DNA from: Avena insularis
Taxonomy: Eukaryota > Streptophyta > Magnoliopsida > Poales > Poaceae
NCBI GenBank assembly: GCA_023614405.1
Contig: CM042693.1
Location: 156,008,731-156,072,730, forward strand
Length of the DNA stretch: 64,000 nucleotides
Reading direction: 5' to 3'
How positions within the stretch are numbered: the stretch's first letter is position 1; every line of letters begins with the position of its first letter. A program made the translations under genes and the position numbers. The notes beneath the pieces were generated by a model that worked only from the letters and a program-made list of their open reading frames with translations, searched no databases and was not told where the DNA came from. Positions 14,636-29,361 of the stretch are shown here, piece after piece.

Positions 14636-17600
14636 ATCTAGGTATAATTTTGAGTCTGCCAAGACATGACACACACTAGCTAGTGTCATATGTGGGGTCA
14701 TGCCAACATTGCATGGGGTCTAGACCTCTCTAGGCTGGCTAGAAACACCGTCATCAACTTAGTGGTTGTGTGAGTCACTACACCCGGCCAACATGATCCC
14801 ACCCACTTGATAGATCTAGCTATAAGAGTGTTATGCCAAGGCATGACACACACTAGCTTGTGGAAAATGTGGGGCCATGCCAACATTGCATGCATGGGGT
14901 CTAAACTCCTATCTGGCTAGATAGAAACACATTCACCAACTTGTTGTTGTATGTGTCATCACACCTGGCCGACATGATCCTACCTACTTGCTAGATCTAG
15001 CTACAATTTTGAGTCTGCCAAGCCATGACACACACTAGCCTGTCGCAACTGTGGGGCAATGCCAACATTGCATGGGGTCTAGAACTCTCTGGGTTGGCTA
15101 GAAACACCGTCATCAACTTAGTGGTTTTGTGAGTCACTACACCTGGCCAACATAATCCCACCCACTTGATAGATATAGCTATAAGAGTGCTATGCCAAGG
15201 CATGACACACACTATCTTCTGGAAAATGTGGGGCCATGCCAACATTGCATGCATGGGGTCTAGACACCTCTTTCGGCTGGATATAAACACCTTCACCAAC
15301 TTGTTGTTGTATGGGTCATCACACCTGGCCAACATGATCCTACTTACTTGCTAGATCTAGGTATAATTTTGAGTCTACCAAGCCACGACACACACTATCC
15401 AATGGCAAATGTGGGGCCATTGCAACATTGCATGGGGTCTAGACCTCTCTGGGCTGGCTAGAAACACCGTCATCAACTTAGTGGTTGTGTGAGTCACTAC
15501 ACCAGGCCAACATGGTCCCACCCACTTGATAGATCTAGCTATAAAAGTGCTATGCCAAGGCATGACACACACTAGCTTGCGGAAAATGTGGGGCCATGCC
15601 AACATTGCATGCATGGGGACTAAACACCTCTCTTGGCTAGATAGAAAAACCTTCACTAACTTGTTGTTGTATGTGTCATCACACGTAGCCGATACGATCC
15701 TACCTACTTTCTAGATCTAGATATAATTTTGAGTATGCCAAGCCATGACACACACTAGCCTATAGCAAATGTGTGGCCATGCCAACATTGCATGGGGTAT
15801 AGACCTTTCTGGGCTGGCTAGAAACACCGTCATCAACTTAGTGGTTGTGTGAGTCACTACACCAGGCCAACATGATCCCACCCACTTGATAGATCTAGCT
15901 ATAAGAGTGCTATGCCAAGGCATGACACACACTAGCTTGAGGAAAATATGGGGCCATGCCTACATTGCATGCATGGGGACTAAACACCTCTCTGGGCTAG
16001 ATAGAAAAACCTTCACTAACTTGTTGTTGTTTGTGTCATCACACATAGCCGATATGATCCTACCTACTTGCTAGATCTAGCTATAATTTTGAGTCTGCCA
16101 AGCCATGACACACACTAGCCTGTGGCAAATGTGGGGCCATGCCAACATTGCATGGGGTATAGACCTCTCTGGACTGGCTAGAAACACCGTCTTCAACTTA
16201 GTGGTTGTGTGAGTCACTACACCAGGCCAAGATGATCCCACCCACTTGATATATCTAGCTATAAGAGTGTTATGCCAAGGCATGACACACACTAGCTTGT
16301 GGAAAATGTGGGGCCATGCCAACATTGCATGCATGGGGTCTAAACTCCTCTTTGGGCTAGATACAAACACCTTCACCAACTTGTTGTTGTATGTGTCATC
16401 ACACCTGTCCGACATGATCCTACCTACTTGCTAGATCTAGCTATAATTTTGAGTCTGCCATGCCATGACACACACTAGCCTGTGGCAACTGTGGGGCCAT
16501 GCCAACATTGCATGGGGTCTAGAACTCTCTGGGTTGGCTAGAAACGCCGTCATCAACTTAGTGGTTTTGTGAGTCACTACACCTGGCCAACATAATCCCA
16601 CCCACTTGATAGATCTAGCTATAAGAGTGTTATGCCAAGGCATGACACACACTAGCTTGTGCAAAATGTGGGGCCATGCAAATATTGCATGCATGGGGTC
16701 TAGACACCTCTCTAGGCTGGATAGAAACACCTTCAATACTTGTTGTTGTATGTGTCATCACACCTGGCCAACATGATGCTACCTACTTGCTAGATCTAGG
16801 TATAATTTTGAGTCTGCCAAGACATGACACACACTAGCAAGTGTCAAATCTGGGGTCATGCCAACATTGCATGGGGTCTAGACCTCTCAGGGCTGTCTAG
16901 AAACACCGTCATCAACTTAGTGGTTGTGTGAGTCACTACACCAGGCCAACATGATCCCACCCACTTGATATATCTAGCTATAAGAGTGCTATGCCAAGGC
17001 ATGACATACACTAGCTTGTGGAAAATGTGGGGCCATGCCAACATTGCATGCATGGGGTCTAAACTCCTATCTGGGCTAGATAGAAACACTTTCACCAACT
17101 TGTTATTGTATGTGTCATCACACCTGGCCGACATGATTCTACCTACTTGCTAGATCTAGCTATAATTTTGAGTCTGTCAAGCCATGACACACACACTAGC
17201 CTGTGGCAACTGTGGGGCCATGCCAACATTGCATGGGGTCTAGAACTCTCTGGGTTGGCTAGAAACACCGTCATCAACTTAGTGGTTTTGTGAGTCACTA
17301 CACATGGCCAACATAATCCCACCCACTTGATAGATATAGCTATAAGAGTGTTATGCCAAGGCATGACACACACTAGCTTGCGGAAAATGTGGGGCCATGC
17401 CAACATTGCATGCATGGGGACTAAACACCTCTCTGGGCTAGATAGAAAAACCTTCACTAACTTGTTGTTGTATGTGTCATCACACGTAGCCGATATGATC
17501 CTACCTACCTGCTAGATCTAGGTATAATTTTGAGTCTGCCAAGCCATGACACACACTAGCCAGTGGCAAATGTGGGGCAATTGCAACATTGCATGGGGTT

Positions 17601-20600
17601 TAGACCTCTCTGGGCTGGCTAGAAACACCGTCATCAACTTAGTGGTTGTGTGAGTCACTACACCAGGCCAACATGGTCCCACCCACTTGATAGATCTAGA
17701 TATAAGAGTGATATGCCAAGGCATGACACACACTAGCTTGCGGAAAATGTGGGGCCATGCCAACATTGCATGCATGGGGACTAAACACCTCTCTAGGCTA
17801 GATAGAAAAACCTTCACTAACTTGTTGTTGTATGTGTCATCACACGTAGCCGATATGATCCTACCTACTTGCTAGATCTAGCTATAATTTTGAGTCTGCC
17901 AAGCCATGACACACACTAGCCTGTGGCAAATGTGGGGCCATGCCAACATTGCCTAGGGTATAGACCTCTCTGGGCTGGCTAGAAACACCGTCATCAACTT
18001 AGTGGTTGTGTGAGTCACTACACCAGGCCAACATGATCCCACCCACTTGATAGATCTAGCTATAAGAGTGTCATGACACACACTAGCTTGTGGAAAATGT
18101 GGGGCCATGCCAACATTGCATGCGTGGGGTCTAAACTCCTCTTTGGGCTAGATACAAAAACCTTCACCAACTTGTTGTTGTATGTGTCATCACACCTGTT
18201 CGACATGATCCTACCTACTTGCTAGATCTAGCTATAATTTTGAGTCTGCCAAGCCATGACACACACTAGCCTGTGGCAACTGTGGGGCCATGCCAACATT
18301 GCATGGGGTCTAGAACTCTCTGGGCTGGCTAGAAACACCGTCATCAACTTAGTGGTTTTGTGAGTCACTACACCTAGCCAACATAATCCCACCTACTTGA
18401 TAGATCTAGCTATAAGAGTGCTATGCCAAGGCATGACACACACTAGCTTGTGGAAAATGTGGGGCCATGCCAACATTGCATGCATGGGGTCTAGACACCT
18501 CTCTAGGCTAGATAGAAACACCTTCACCAACTTGTTGTTGTATGTGTCATCACACCTGGCCTACATGATGCTACCTACTTGCTAGATCTAGGTATAATTT
18601 TGAGTCTGCCAAGACATGACACACACTAGCCAGTGTCAAATGTGGGGTCATGCCAACATTGCATGGGGTCTAGACCGCTCTGGGCTGGCTAGAAACACCG
18701 TCATCAACTTAGTGGTGGTGTGAGTCACTACACCAGGCCAACATGATCCCACCCACTTGATAGATCTAGCTATAAGAGTGTTATGCCAAGGCATGACACA
18801 CACTAGCTTGTGGAAAATGTGGGGCTATGCCAACATTGCATGCATGGGGTCTAGACACCTCTCTAGGCTGGATAGAAACACCTTCACCAACTTGTTGTTG
18901 TATGTGTCATCACACCTGGCCTACATGATGCTACCTACTTGCTAGATCTAGCTATAATTTTGAGTATACCAAGACATGACACACACTAGCCAGTGTCAAA
19001 TCTGGGGTCATGCCAACATTGCATGGGGTCTAGACCTCTCAGGGCTGGCTAGAAACACCGTCATCACTTAGTGGTTGTGTGAGTCACTACACCAGGCCAA
19101 CATGAACCCACCCACTTGATAGATCTAGCTATAAGAGTGCTATGCCAAGGCATGACACACACTAGCTTGTGGAAAATGTGGGGCCATGCCAACATTGCAT
19201 GCATGGGGTCTAAACTCCTATCTAGGCTAGATAGAAACACTTTCACCAACTTGTTGTATGTGTCATCACACCTGGCCGACATGATTCTACCTACTTGCTA
19301 GATCTAGCTATAATTTTGAGTCTGCCAAGCCATGACACACACTAGCCTGTGGCAACTGTGGGGCCATGCCAACATTGCATGGGGTCTAGAACTCGCTGGG
19401 TTGGCTAGAAACACCGTCATCAACTTAGTGGTTTTGTGAGTCACTACACCTGGCCAACATAATCCCACCCACTTGATAGATATAGCTATAAGAGTGTTAT
19501 GCCAAGGCATGACACACGCTAGCTTGCGGAAAATGTGGGGCCATGCCAACATTGCATGCATGGGGACTAAACACCTCTCTGGACTAGAAAGAAAAACCTT
19601 CACTAACTTGTTGTTGTATGTGTCATCACACGTAGCCGATATGATCCTACCTACTTGCTAGATCTAGGTATAATTTTGAGTCTGCCAAGCCATGACACAC
19701 ACTAGCCAGTGGCAAATGTGGGGCAATGGCAACATTGCATGGGGACTAGACCTCTCTGGGCTGGCTAGAAACACCGTCATCAACTCAGTGGTTGTGTGAG
19801 TCACTACACCAGGCCAACATGGTCCCACCGACTTGATAGATCTAGCTATAAGAGTGCTATGCCAAGGCATGACACACACTAGCTTGCGGAAAATGTGGGG
19901 CCATGCCAACATTGCATGCATGGGGACTAAACACCTCTCTGGGCTAGATAAAAAACCTTCACTAACTTGTTGTTGTATGTGTCATCACACGTAGCCCATA
20001 TGATCCTACCTACTTGCTAGATCTAGATATAATTTTGAGTATGCCAAGCCATGACACACACTAGCCTGTAGCAAATGTGGGGCCATGCCAACATTTCATG
20101 GGGTATAGACCTTTCTGGGCTGGCTAGAAACACCGTCATCAACTTAGTGGTTGTGTGAGTCACTACACCAGGCCAACATGATCCCACCCACTTGATAGAT
20201 CTAGCTATAAGAGTGTTATGCCAAGGCATGACACACACTAGCTTGCGGAAAATGTGGGGCCATGCCAACATTCCATGCATGGGGACTAAACACCTCTCTG
20301 GGCTAGATAGAAAAACCTTCACTAACTTGTTGTTGTTTGTGTCATCACACATAGCCGATATGATCCTACCTACTTGCTAGATCTAGCTATAATTTTGAGT
20401 CTGCCAAGCCATGACACACACTAGCCTGTGGCAAATGTGGGGCCATGCCAACATTGCCTGGGGTATAGACCTCTCTGGGCTGGCTAGAAACACCGGCATC
20501 AACTTAGTGGTTGTGTGAGTCACTACACCAGGCCAACATGATCCCACCCACTTGATAGATCTAGCTATAAGAGTGTCATGACACACACTAGCTTGTGGAA

Positions 20601-23600
20601 AATGTGGGGCCATGCCAACATTGCATGCATGGGGTCTAAACTCCTCTTTGGGCTAGATACAAAAACCTTCACCAACTTGTTGTTGTATGTGTCATCACTC
20701 CTGTCCGACATGATCCTACCTACTTGCTAGATCTAGCTATAATTTTGAGTCTGCCAAGCCATGACACACACTAGCCTGTGGCAACTGTGGGGCCATGCCA
20801 ACATTGCATGGGGTCTAGAACTCTCTCGGTTGGCTAGAAACACCGTCATCAACTTAGTGGTTGTGTGAGTCACTACACCAGGCCAACATAATCCCACCCA
20901 CTTGATAGATCTGGCTATAAGAGTGCTATGCCAAGGCATGACACACACTAGCTTGTGGAAAATGTGGGGCCATGCCAACATTGCATGTATGGGGTCTAGA
21001 CACCTCTCTAGGCTGGATAGAAACACCTTCACCAACTTGTTGTTGTATGTGTCATCACACCTGGCCTACCTGATGCTACCTACTTGCTAGATCTAGGTAT
21101 AATTTTGAGTCTGCCAAGACATGACACACACTAGCCAGTGTCAAATGTGGGGTCATGCCAACATTGCATGGGGTCTAGACCTCTCTGGGCTGGCTAGAAA
21201 CACCGTCATCAACTTAGTGGTTGTGTGAGTCACTACACCAGGCCAACATGATCCCACCCACTTGATAGATCTAGCTATAAGAGTGCTATGCCAAGGCATG
21301 ACACACACTAGCTTGTGGAAAATGTGGGGCCATGCCAACATTGCATGCATGGGGTCTAGACACCTCTCTAGGCTGGATAGAAACACCTTCACCAACTTGT
21401 TGTTGTATGTGTCATCACACCTGGCCTACATGATGCTACCTACTTGCTAGATCTAGGTATAATTTTGAGTCTACCAAGACATGACACACACTAGCCAGTG
21501 TCAAATCTGGGGTCATGCCAACATTGCATGGGGTCTAGACCTCTCAGGGCTGGCTAGAAACACCGTCATCAACTTAGTGGTTGTGTGAGTCACTACACCA
21601 GGCCAACATGATCCCACCCACTTGATAGATCTAGCTATAAGAGTGCTATGCCAAGGCATGACACACACTAGCTTGTGGAAAATGTGGGGCCATGCCAATA
21701 TTGCATGCATGGGGTCTAAACTCCTATCTGGGCTAGATAGAAACACTTTCACCAACTTGTTGTTGTATGTGTCATCACACCTGGCCGAAATGATTCTACC
21801 TACTTGCTAGATCTAGCTATAATTTTGAGTCTGCCAAGCCATGACACACACTAGCCTGTGGCAACTATGGGGCCATGCCAACATTGCATGGGGTCTAGAA
21901 CTCTCTGGGTTGGCTAGAAACACCGTCATCAACTTAGTGGTTTTGTGAGTCACTACACCTGGCCAACATAATCCCACCCACTTGATAGATATAGCTATAA
22001 GTGTGTTATGCCAAGGCATGACACGCGCTAGCTTGCAGAAAATGTGGGGCCATGCCAACATTGCATGCATGGGGACTCAACACCTCTCTGGGCTAGATAG
22101 AAAAACCTTCACTAACTTGTTGTTGTATGTGTCATCACGCGTAGCCGATATGATCCTACCTACTTGCTAGATCTAGGTATAAATTTGAGTCTGCCATGCC
22201 ATGACACACACTAGCCAGTGGCAAATGTGGGGCAATTGCAACATTGCATGGGGTCTAGACCTCTTTGGGTTGGCTAGAAACACCGTCATCAACTTAGTGG
22301 TTGTGTGAGTCACTACACCAGGCCAACATGGTCCCACCCACTTGATAGATCTAGCTATAAGAGTGCTATGCCAAGGCATGACACACACTAGCTTGCGGAA
22401 AATGTGGGGCCATGCCAATATTGCATGCATGGGGACTAAACACCTCTCTGGGCTAGATAGAAAAACCTTCACTAACTTGTTGTTGTATGTGTCATCACAC
22501 GTAGCCCATATGATCCTACCTACTTCCTAGATCTAGATATAATTTTGAGTATGCCAAGCCATGACACACACTAGCCTGTAGCAAATGTGGGGCCATGCCA
22601 ACATTTCATGGGGTCTAGACCTTTCTAGGCTAGCTAGAAACACCGTCATAAACTTAGTGGTTGTGTGAGTCACTACACCAGGCCAACATGATCCCACCCA
22701 CTTGATAGATCTAGCTATAAGAGTGCTATGCCAAGGCCTGACACACACTAGCTTGCGGAAAATGTGGGGCCATGCCAACATTGCATGCATGGGGACTAAA
22801 CACCTCTCTGGCTAGATAGAAAAACCTTCACTAACTTGTTGTTGTTTGTGTCATCACACATAGCCGATATGATCCTACCTACTTGCTAAATCTAGCTATA
22901 ATTTTGAGTCTGCCAAGCCATGGCACACACTAGCCTGTGGCAAATGTGGGGCCATGCCAACATTGCGTGGGGTATAGACCTCTCTGGGCTAGCTAGAAAC
23001 ACCGTCATCAACTTAGTGGTTGTGTGAGTCACTACACCAGGCCAACATGATCCCACCCACTTGATAGATCTAGCTATAACAGTGTTATGCCAAGGAATGA
23101 CACACACTAGCTTGTGGAAAATGTGGGGCCATGCCAACATTGCATGCATGGGGTCTAAACTCCTCTTTGGGCTAGATACAAAAACCATCACCAACTTGTT
23201 GTTGTATGTGTCATCACACCTGTCCGACATGATCCTACCTACTTGCTAGATCTAGCTATAATTTTGAGTCTGCCAAGCCATGACACACACTAGCCTGTGG
23301 CAACTGTGGGGCCATGCCAACATTGCATGGGGTCTAGAACTCTCTGGGTTGGCTAGAAACACCGTCATCAACTTAGTGGTTTTGTGAGTCACTACACCTG
23401 GCCAACATAATCCCACCCACTTGATAGATCTAGCTATAAGAGTGCTATGCCAAGGCATGACACACACTAGCTTGTGGAAAATGTGGGGCCATGCCAACAT
23501 TGCATGCATGGGGTCTAGACACCTCTCTAGGCTGGATAGAAACACCTTCACCAACTTGTTGTTATATGTGTCATCACACCTGGCCTACATGATGCTACCT

Positions 23601-26600
23601 ACTTGCTAGATCTAGATATAATTTTGAGTCTACCAAGACATGACACACACTAGCCAGTGTCAAATCTGGAGTCATGCCAACATTGCATGGGGTCTAGACC
23701 TCTCAGGGCTGGCTAGAAACACCGTCATCAACTTAGTGGTTGTGTGAGTCAGTACACCAGGCCAACATGATCCCACCCACTTGATAGATCTAGCTATAAG
23801 AGTGTTATGCCAAGGCATGACACACACTAGCTTGTGGAAAATGTGGGGCCATGCCAACATTGCATGCATGGGGTCTAAACTCCTATCTGGGCTAGATAGA
23901 AACACTTTCACCAACTTGTTGTTGTATGTTTCATCACACCTGGCCGACATGATTCTACCTACTTGCTAGATCTAGCTATAATTTTGAGTCTGCCAAGCCG
24001 TGACACACACTAGCCTGTGGCAACTGTGGGGCCATGCCAACATTGCATGGGTTCTAAAACTCTCTGGGTTGGCTAGAAACACCGTCATAAACTTAGTGGT
24101 TTTGTGAGTCAGTACACCTGGCCAACATAATCCCACCCACTTGATAGATATAGCTATAAGAGTGTTATGCCAAGGCATGACACACACTAGCTTGCGGAAA
24201 ATGTGGGGCCATGCCAACATTGCATGCATGGGGACTAAACACCTCTCTGGGCTAGATAGAAAATCCTTCACTAATTTGTTGTTGTATGTGTCATCACACG
24301 TAGCCGATATGATCCTACCTACTTGCTAGATCTAGGTATAATTTTGAGTCTGCCAAGCCATGACACACACTAGCCAGTGGCAAATGTGGGGAAATTGCAA
24401 CATTGCATGGGGTCTAGACCTCTCTGGGCTGGCTAGAAACACCGTCATCAACTTAGTGGTTGTGTGAGTCACTACACCAGGCCAACATGGTCCCACCCAC
24501 TTGATAGATTTAGCTATAAGAGTGCTATGCCAAGGCATGACACACACTAGCTTGCGGAAAATGTGGGGCCATGCCAACATTGCATGCATGGGGACTAAAC
24601 ACCTCTCTGGGCTAGATAGAAAAACCTTCACTAACTTGTTGTTGTATGTGTCATCACATGTAGCCCATATGATCCTACCTACTTGCTAGATCTAGATATA
24701 ATTTTGAGTATGCCAAGCCATGACACACACTAGCCTGTAGCAAATGTGGGGCCATGCCAACATTTCATGGGGTATAGACCTTTCTGGGCTGGCTAGAAAC
24801 ACCGTCATCAACTTAGTGGTTGTGTGAGTCACTACACCAGGCCAACATGATCCCACCCACTTGATAGATCTAGCTATAATAGTGTTATGCCAAGGCATGA
24901 CACACACTAGCTTGCGGAAAATGTGGGGCCATGCCAACATTGCATTCATGGGGACTAAACACCTCTCTGGCTAGATAGAAAAACCTTCACTAACTTGTTG
25001 TTGTTTGTGTCATCACACATAGCCGATATGATCCTACCTACTTACTAGATCTAGCTATAATTTTGAGTCTGCCAAGCCATGACACACACTAGCCTGTGGC
25101 AAATGTGGGGCCATGCCAACATTGCATGGGGTATAGACCTCTCTGGGCTGGCTAGAAACACCGTCATCAACTTAGTGGTTGTGTGAGTCACTACACCAGG
25201 CCAACATGATCCCACCCACTTGATAGATCTAGCTATAACAGTGTTATGCCAAGGCATGACAATGTGGGGCCATGCCAACATTGGATGCATGGGGTCTAAA
25301 CTCCTCTTTGGGCTAGATACAAAAACCTTCACCAACTTGTTGTTGTATGTGTCATCACACCTGTCCGACATGATCCTACCTACTTGCTAGATCTAGCTAT
25401 AATTTTGAGTCTGCCAAGCCATGACACACACTAGCCTGTGGCAACCGTGGGGCCATGCCAACATTGCATGGGGTCTAGAACTCTCTGGGTTGGCTAGAAA
25501 CACCGTCATCAACTTAGTGGTTTTGTGAGTAAGTACACCTGGCCAACATAATCCCACCCACTTGATAGATCTAGCTATAAGAGTGCTATGCCAACGCATG
25601 ACACACACTAGCTTGTGGAAAATGTGGGGCCATGCCAACATTGCATGCATGGGGTCGAGACACCTCCCTAGGCTGGATAGAAACACCTTCACCAACTTGT
25701 TGTTGTATGCGTCATCACACCTGGCCTACATGATGCTACCTACTTGCTAGATCTAGGTATAATTTTGAGTCTGCCAAGACATGAGACACACTAGCCAGTG
25801 TCAAATGTGGGGTCATGCCAACATTGCATGGGGTCTAGACCTCTCTGGGCTGGCTAGAAACACCGTCATCAACTTAGTGGTTGTGTGAGTCACTACACCA
25901 GGCCAACATGATCCCACCCACTTGATAGATCTATCTATAAGAGTGCTATGCCAAGGCTTGACACCCACTAGCTTGTGGAAAATGTGGGGCCATGCCAACA
26001 TTGCATGCATGGGGTCTAAACTCCTATCTGGGCTAGATAGAAACACCTTCACCAACTTGTTGTTGTATGTGTCATCACACCTGGCCGACATGATCCTACC
26101 TACTTGCTACATCTAGTTATAATTTTGAGTCTGCCAAGCCATGACACACACTAGCCTATGGCAACTGTGGGGCCATGCCAACATTGCATGGGGTCTAGAC
26201 CTCTCTGGGCTAGCTAGAAACACCGTCATCAACTTAGTGGTTTTGTGAGTCACTACACCTGGCCAACATAATCCCACCCACTTGATAGATATAACTATAA
26301 GAGTGTTATGCCAAGGCATGACACACACTATCTTGTGGAAAATGTGGGGCCATGCCAACATTGCATGCATGGGGTCTAGACACCTCTCTGGGCTAGATAT
26401 AAACACCTTCATCAACTTGTTGTTGTATGGGTCATCACACCTGGCCAACATGATCCTACTTACTTGCTAGATCTAGGTATAATTTTGAGTCTACCAAGAC
26501 ATGACACACACTAGGCAGTGTCAAATCTGGGGTCATGCCTACATTGCATGGGGTCTAGACCTCTCAGGGCTGGCTAGAAACACCGTCATCAACTTAGTGG

Positions 26601-29361
26601 TTGTGTGAGTCACTACACCAGGCCAACATGATCCCACCCACTTGTTAGATCTAGCTATAAGAGTGCTATGCCAAGGAAAGACACACACTAGCTTGTGGAA
26701 AATGTGGGGCCATGCCAACATTGCATGCATGGGGCCTAAACTCCTATCTGGGCTAGATAGAAACACTTTCACCAACTTGTTGTTGTATGTGTCATCACAC
26801 CTGGCCGACATGATTCTACCTACTTGCTAGATCTAGCTATAATTTTGAGTCTGCCAAGCCATGACACACACTAGCCTGTGGCAACTATGGGGCCATGCCA
26901 ACATTGCATGGGGTCTAGAACTCTCTGGGTTGGCTAGAAACACCGTCATCAACTTACTGGTTGTGTGAGTCACTACACCAGGCCAACATGGTCCCACCCA
27001 CTTGATAGATCTAGCTATAAGAGTGCTATGCCAAGGCATGACACACACAAGCTTGCGGAAAATGTGGGGCCATGCCAACATTGCATGCATGGGGACTAAA
27101 CACCTCTCTGGGCTAGATAGAAAAACCTTCACTAACTTGTTGTTGTATGTGTCATCACACGTAGCCCATATGATCCTACCTACTTGCTAGATCTAGATAT
27201 AATTTTGAGTATGCCAAGCCATGACACACACTAGCCTGTAGCAAATGTGGGGCCATGCCAACATTTCATGGGGCTAGACCTTTCTGGGCTGGCTAGAAAC
27301 ACCGTCATCAACTTAGTGGTTGTGTGGTTCACTACCCCAGGCCAACATGATCCCACCCACTTGATAGATCTAGCTATAATAGTGCTATGCCAAGGCCTTA
27401 CACACACTAGCTTGCGGAAAATGTGGGGCCATGCCAACATTGCATGCATGGGGACTAAACACCTCTCTGGCTAGATAGAAAAACCTTCACTAACTTGTTG
27501 TTGTTTGTGTCATCACACATAGCCGATATGATCCTACCTACTTGCTAGATCTAGCTATAATTTTGAGTCTGCCAAGCCATGACACACACTAGCCTGTGGC
27601 AAATGTGGGGCCATGCCAACATTGCATGGGGTATAGACCTCTCTAGGCTGGCTAGAAACACCGTCATCAACTTAGTGGTTGTGTGAGTCACTACACCAGG
27701 CCAACATGATCCCACCCACTTGATAGATCTAGCTATAAGAGTGTTATGCCAAGGCATGACACACACTAGCTTGTGGAAAATGTGGGGCCATGCCAACATT
27801 GCATGCATGGGGTCTAAACTCCTCTTTGGGCTAGATACAAAAACCTTCACCAACTTGTTGTTGTATGTGTCATAACACCTGTCCGACATGATCCTACCTA
27901 CTTGCTAGATCTAGCTATAATTTTGAGTCTGCCAAGCCATGACACACACTAGCCTGTGGCAACTGTGGGGCCATGCCAACATTGCATGGGGTCTAGAACT
28001 CTCTAGGTAGGCTAGAAACACCGTCATCAACTTAGTGGTTTTGTGAGTCACTACACCTGGCCAACATAATCCCACCCACTTGATAGATCTAGCTATAAGA
28101 GTGCTATGCCAAGGCATGGCACACACTAGCTTGTGGAAAATATGGGGCCATGCCAACATTGCATGCATGGGGTCTAGACACCTATCTAGGCTGGATAGAA
28201 ACACCTTCACCAACTTGTTGTTGTATGTGTCATCACACCTGGCCTACATGATGCTACCTACTTGCTAGATCTAGGTATAATTTTGAGTTTGCCAAGACAT
28301 GACACACACTAGCCAGTGTCAAATGTGGGGTCATGCCTACATTGCATGGGGTCTAGACCTCTCTAGGCTGGCTAGAAACACCGTCATCAACTTAGTGGTT
28401 GTGTGAGTCACTACACCAGGCCAACATGATCCCACCCACTTGATAGATCTAGCTATAAGAGTGCTATGCCAAGGCATAACACACACTAGCTTGTGGAAAA
28501 TGTGGGGCCATGCCAACATTGCATGCATGGGGTCTAGACACCTCTCTAGGCTGGATAGAAACACCTTCACCAACTTGTTGTTGTATGTGTCATCACACCT
28601 GGCCTACATGATGCTACCTACTTGCTAGATCTAGGTATAATTTTGAGTCTACCAAGACATGACACACACTAGCCAGTGTCAAATCTGGGGTCATGCCAAC
28701 ATTGCATGGGGTCTAGACCTCTCAGGGCTGGCTAGAAACACCGTCATTAACTTAGTGGTTGTGTGAGTCACTACACCAGGCCAACATGATCCCACCCACT
28801 TGATAGATCTAGCTATAAGAGTGCTATGCCAAGGCATGACACACTAGCTTGTGGAAAATGTGGGGCTATGCCAACATTGCATGCATGGGGTCTAAACTCC
28901 TATCTGGGCTAGATAGAAACACTTTCACCAACTTGTTGTTGTATGTTTCATCACACCTGGCCGACATGATTTTACCTACTTGCTAGATCTAGCTATAATT
29001 TTGAGTCTGCCAAGCCATGACACACACTAGCCTGTGGGAACTGTGGGGCCATGCCAACATTGCATGGGGTCTAGAACTCTCTGGGTTGGCTAGAAACACC
29101 GTCATCCACTTAGTGGTTTTGTGAGTCACTACACCTGGCCATCATAATCCCACCCACTTGATAGATATAGCTATAAGAGTGTTATGCCAAGGCATGACAC
29201 ACACTAGCTTGCAGAAAATGTTGGGCCATGCCAACATTGCATGCATGGGGACTAAACACCTCTCTAGGCTAGATAGAAAAACCTTCACTAACTTGTTGTT
29301 GTATGTGTCATCACACGTAGCCGATATGATCCTACCTACTTGCTAGATCTAGGTATAATTT